Positions 24,553 to 27,109 of a stretch of DNA of 27,109 bases are shown here, piece by piece. Each line of letters starts with the position of its first letter. Within the stretch, counting starts at the first letter, position 1. Made by a program: the position numbers and the translations under genes. Under the pieces are notes generated by a model. The model did not search any database. It was not told the origin of the DNA and saw only the letters and a program-made list of their open reading frames with translations. Source of the stretch: Myxococcales bacterium (GTDB lineage: Bacteria; Myxococcota; Polyangia; Polyangiales; Polyangiaceae); the NCBI GenBank assembly GCA_003151595.1, contig PLXW01000102.1, positions 1 through 27,109 of the forward strand, written 5' to 3'.

Positions 24553-24885
24553 TTACGGCACGCGGACGCCCATGAGCGTGCGGGCGCGGGGGGGGCGGAG
24601 CCTGTCGCCGAGGATGCTCAGCCGGTCGAGCAGGGCCTTCGGCTCGTGGCCCGTCGCGGCGGTCACGGCGGCGCGGACGTGCTCCTGCGCGAGATCGATC
24701 TCCACGTTCGTCACGCGCTGAGGCGGGTTCGCGCCACACCGTCGCTCGATGCTCGCAAACTCGGTCCGCAGACCCGCGAAGCGCGCGGAGAGCGCGTGGT
24801 CCCCATCCTCGTGGGCCAGCCGACTCAGGTGATCGGCGTCGACGAGGATCGTGCGTGCGATGCCTTGGGGTGCGTTCGCGTTCAT
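24553..24885 (-). CDS. Small hypothetical protein
   Basis: A 110-residue helical, charged protein starting at the ATG at 24885. Segments include ARTILVDADHLSRLAHED, ALSARFAGLRTEFASIERR and VEIDLAQEHVRAAVTAATGH. There is no signal peptide, membrane segment or recognised family. A coiled-coil or small helical adaptor is possible. It is isolated, with 155 and 114 bases of non-coding sequence on its two sides, and its codon use agrees with neighbouring genes. Confidence 0.6.
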   Translation of the reverse strand: MNANAPQGIARTILVDADHLSRLAHEDGDHALSARFAGLRTEFASIERRCGANPPQRVTNVEIDLAQEHVRAAVTAATGHEPKALLDRLSILGDRLRPPRARTLMGVRVP

Positions 24886-24999
24886 GGTGGTCCTTCTCAG
24901 CGTGCGAGTGTGGCGCGAATATTCAAGCGCTACGGCGCGAGTGGAGACGCACCGGGGGCGTGCTCACGCAGAGCTCGCCGCGCGTCACGTCAGCGCAAG

Positions 25000-25356
25000 T
25001 CAGCGCAGGCCGAGGAAGTACCAACACGCCAGCCCGAGCGAGAAGCTCACGCCGTTCGCGGCGAACGACCAGAGGAGCGCGCGCGATCGTCCGAAGACGA
25101 AGCGGAAGTACGCTGCCTCGACGAGCCACGCGAACGATTCGCACGCCGCGGCTCGCCACACCCAGGACACGTGCCAGGCGTGGCTGGCGTTGAACCACCA
25201 CACGAGCGGGTGCGTGATCGCGCTGGCGCCGAACGCTTCCCAGAAGCCGCATCGGAAGGCGCGGCGGTAGATCGGAACTTCGACGATCTGCGTGAACGCG
25301 AAGTCGCGCGCCCAGCGGAGCGCCAAGCCGAGCAAGCCAGGAGAGAGCGAGAGCAT
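25000..25356 (-). CDS. Small polytopic membrane protein
   Basis: The 118-residue protein has about four hydrophobic segments and aromatic-rich helices (FTQIVEVPIYRRAFRCGFWE, VWWFNASHAWHVSWVWRAAA, FAWLVEAAYFRFVFGRS, LACWYFLGLR). Histidines lie in HPLVWWF and ASHAWHV. The ATG at 25356 is the first clear start, 14 bases after the stop of the upstream membrane-protein gene; no ribosome-binding site is obvious. A short tandem repeat (gtcagcgca, 10-bp units, 24989-25008) spans the stop codon. It is probably the last gene of a three-gene minus-strand operon. No family is recognised. Confidence 0.65.
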   Translation of the reverse strand: MLSLSPGLLGLALRWARDFAFTQIVEVPIYRRAFRCGFWEAFGASAITHPLVWWFNASHAWHVSWVWRAAACESFAWLVEAAYFRFVFGRSRALLWSFAANGVSFSLGLACWYFLGLR

Positions 25357-25370
25357 CGGCGGCGCGGCGA

Positions 25371-26399
25371 TCAGCTTGCGCGAAGCGAGCGGCGCTCGAT
25401 GAAGAAGAGCGCGGCGACGGCGACTTCGAGCGGGCCGTGGAAGATGGCGAGGCGCAGGTAGAGGAGACGGGCGGCGCGCGGGTCCAGGACCCCCCACGCC
25501 GCGAGCGCGATCGTCGCCAGCACGAAGAGGAGCGGCACGGCCCAGCCCATGTCGTCGACCAGCGCGCGCCAGCTCGCGGCGAACGATCGCAGGCCGCGTC
25601 GCGGGCGATCTTCTTCGGGGACGAGGCGGAGCCAGATGACGTAGTGAACCGACTGCGCGAAGGCGAAGAAGAGGACGAAGCGTCCGCTCCACGTGGCGTC
25701 GCGAAGCGGCGAGAGCGCGCTGCGCATTCCGCCGAGCGCGAGCCCGCGTGCGGCGAGCGGCGCTTCGAGCGCTGAGTCGAAGTGGCCGGACAGGACGAGC
25801 GCGGTCGCGATCACGAAGAGCGCGACGGGGACGAGGCGCCAGCCAGCTCGCGTTTGTCGCGCGTCGCGAGGAGCCCACGCGATCCAGATGGCGATGGCGA
25901 TGACGTTGTGAAGATGCGCCATGGCGACGTCGGCCAGGCGCACGTGCGTCATGGCGAGGAAGAGGAGGACCGCGGCCACGAGCAGAACGATCGCGCGTCG
26001 GCCCACGCTTCCACGCGCCAGGAGCGCCGCGCCGATCACGGCGGCGAGCCCGATCGGCGCGTGTGGCTGGACGAAGGTCAGCGCGAGCGGCGCGGCGATG
26101 AGCAACCAGAAGCCGACGCGCGTGTGGAGACGCGGGCGCGCGACGAGGTAGCGCGCATCGGCGAGGAGATGCGGCACGCCGAGGAGGAGCGGCCCGAACG
26201 CCAGGAGCCATAGCGGCGCGAGCGCCGTGAGGGTCAGCGAAGAGAGCACGCCGACCGCGCCATAGAGCGCGACGCGCGCGTCGCGATCGACGAGGAACAC
26301 GCGACCGGGTCGCCCCAGCGCGCGCAGCACGGCGGATCGCAGCGCGTCGAGCGGTGCGAGGAGCGGCGCGGCGGCGCGGAGGACGACGGTCGTGGACAC
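25371..26399 (-). CDS. Histidine-containing polytopic membrane protein
   Basis: The 342-residue protein has roughly ten hydrophobic segments. Histidines or acidic residues recur within membrane regions: LLGVPHLLADARYLVARP, MAHLHNVIAIAIWIAWAP, FAQSVHYVIWLRLVPEED and LAIFHGPLEVAVAALFF. This arrangement faintly recalls Brp/Blh carotenoid oxygenase-type membrane enzymes, which bind iron by helical histidines, but I cannot assign it to that family. The gene begins 13 bases after the MYXO-CTERM-like gene stop and is followed by a smaller membrane-protein gene, so the three are probably co-transcribed. Confidence 0.65.
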   Translation of the reverse strand: MSTTVVLRAAAPLLAPLDALRSAVLRALGRPGRVFLVDRDARVALYGAVGVLSSLTLTALAPLWLLAFGPLLLGVPHLLADARYLVARPRLHTRVGFWLLIAAPLALTFVQPHAPIGLAAVIGAALLARGSVGRRAIVLLVAAVLLFLAMTHVRLADVAMAHLHNVIAIAIWIAWAPRDARQTRAGWRLVPVALFVIATALVLSGHFDSALEAPLAARGLALGGMRSALSPLRDATWSGRFVLFFAFAQSVHYVIWLRLVPEEDRPRRGLRSFAASWRALVDDMGWAVPLLFVLATIALAAWGVLDPRAARLLYLRLAIFHGPLEVAVAALFFIERRSLRAS

Positions 26400-26411
26400 G
26401 GGCGCGGTCGC

Positions 26412-26870
26412 CTACGAGGCCTTGCGCTGACGCCGGCGGAGAACGAGCGGGACGATCGCGGCGACGAGCAATGCGCCGAGGGAGCTGAGTCCGCCGCCGG
26501 GGGCGACGTCGCATCCGCCGCTGCTGTTGCTGCCACCGGCGTTCGTCACCGTGCCGCCGTCGCTCGTCGTGCTCGTCCCGCCGTCGGACGCCTGACACGT
26601 GAGGCACGCGACCGGCACCGTGCAGACTCCGGGCTCGTGCTGGATGGCGTCGGTGGCGGCGTCGCAGTACTCGTTCGTGTAACAGGTCGACGGTTCGCAC
26701 GTGCCGACGGTGTCGGGGCCGGGGTTGGTCGCGCCTTCGTTGACGTTGAAGGTGCACGCCGCGCCCTTCGTCGTGTTCTCACACGCTTGCTGGTCGGGGG
26801 TGATCACGTCGGCCCACGCGGGGGACGCGGTGAGAAGGAGGGCTGCGACAGTCAATGCGATGCGTTTCAT
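26412..26870 (-). CDS. Secreted Cys-rich protein with MYXO-CTERM-like anchor
   Basis: A 152-residue protein with a signal peptide (MKRIALTVAALLLTASPAWA, cleavage before D21). A cysteine-rich region of about ten cysteines follows (residues 30-90, including CTFNVNEG, CEPSTCYTNEYC, VACLTCQAS), then a Ser/Thr/Gly linker. The C-terminus carries SSGGCDVAPGGG (C120) plus a hydrophobic helix LSSLGALLVAAIVPLVL and a RRRQRK tail. That Gly-Cys/helix/Arg arrangement matches the MYXO-CTERM sorting signal of Myxococcota, recognised by a dedicated rhomboid-type or lipobox-like system. It was probably surface-anchored or secreted and is the strongest single taxonomic cue in the window. Confidence 0.83.
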   Translation of the reverse strand: MKRIALTVAALLLTASPAWADVITPDQQACENTTKGAACTFNVNEGATNPGPDTVGTCEPSTCYTNEYCDAATDAIQHEPGVCTVPVACLTCQASDGGTSTTSDGGTVTNAGGSNSSGGCDVAPGGGLSSLGALLVAAIVPLVLRRRQRKAS

Positions 26871-26964
26871 CCGTTCACCTTTTCGTGTGCGATGCGCACG
26901 CGGCGCGAAGGCGCCGGCGGAGGGGAGAACAGCAACTCGCCTGCCAGCGGGGAAAGTTTCGTGT

Positions 26965-26989
26965 GGGGCGGGGGATTGGGGGGAAGGGG
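26965..26989 (+). other. G-run tract with G-quadruplex potential
   Basis: Four G-runs (ggggcgggggattggggggaagggg pattern, given as runs of 4, 5, 6 and 4 separated by 1, 3 and 2 bases) lie about 95-120 bases upstream of the MYXO-CTERM-like gene start, on the strand opposite to it. Confidence 0.5.
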
Positions 26990-27048
26990 CGACGCGCGGA
27001 GGGGCGGGGGAGTCGTGGGTGTGCCAGTTCGGGCGAGGGGGGAGGAGG

Positions 27049-27109
27049 GACCGCGACCGCGACCGCGACCGCGACGGCGACGGCGACCCCGACCCCGACC
27101 GCGACCGCG
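27049..27109 (+). repeat. Tandem hexamer repeat (GACNNC), truncated by the window end
   Basis: Ten consecutive units start at 27049: gaccgc four times, gacggc twice, gacccc twice, gaccgc twice. The sequence runs off the right edge. A frame reading Asp-Arg/Gly/Pro dipeptides is possible, so it may be inside a gene that begins beyond the window. Confidence 0.85.

Noticed and set aside
1..27109. Mobile element, CRISPR array or tRNA
   Set aside because: No transposase or integrase motif, no regularly spaced identical repeats, and no cloverleaf-like segment was recognised.

Overview
The window is a GC-rich (about 70%) chromosomal segment, most likely from a myxobacterium-type organism (Myxococcota, probably class Polyangia). 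The indications are a C-terminal Gly-Cys/transmembrane/Arg-rich tail like the MYXO-CTERM sorting signal, several lipoproteins with Asp/Gly/Ser-rich linkers (one with a MopE-type 'putative metal-binding' segment), a von Willebrand A lipoprotein with a Gly-rich linker, and a TonB C-terminal domain fused to a TonB-dependent receptor. I see no tRNA, rRNA, CRISPR array, insertion sequence or phage gene. Identifications are by eye from motifs, with no database search.

Left part (1-4896, + strand): the tail of a small DUF3311-like membrane protein overlaps a monocarboxylate-type sodium:solute symporter that carries an apparent single-base frameshift near its 3' end. A split YeeE/YedE sulfur-transport pair follows, then a large lipoprotein-like secreted protein that fuses a SoxB/5'-nucleotidase-like hydrolase to a TsdA-like (thiosulfate dehydrogenase) diheme cytochrome c. 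Together the last three look like a compact thiosulfate/sulfur-oxidation cassette. Its 3' end overlaps that of a minus-strand pair (OsmC-like protein and a beta-hydroxyacid dehydrogenase-type reductase).

Middle part (6211-12427, + strand): crcB fluoride exporter, DUF190 partner, PLP threonine/serine dehydratase and RidA-like imine deaminase; a small exported protein; a HipA-family kinase with its DUF3037 partner; an OmpA-like lipoprotein; two uncharacterised proteins; and a glutathione S-transferase. A minus-strand operon follows (15860-12402): catalase-like heme protein, OFA-type MFS transporter, membrane-anchored hypothetical. Next, also on the minus strand, is a MopE-motif lipoprotein.

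Right part: a compact + strand operon (17461-23124) runs from a small exported protein with an in-frame duplicated VAVAAFFDAG segment, through a ferritin-like diiron protein, an AMMECR1-like/helical-toroid fusion and a TonB-CTD/TonB-receptor fusion, to a lipoprotein. The arrangement is compatible with an unrecognised peptide-modification or metal-handling system, and I consider it, with the SoxB-TsdA fusion, the most interesting part of the window. The final minus-strand genes are a vWA lipoprotein, a small hypothetical, two polytopic membrane proteins and a MYXO-CTERM-like protein. The window ends in a G-run tract and a GACNNC hexamer repeat.
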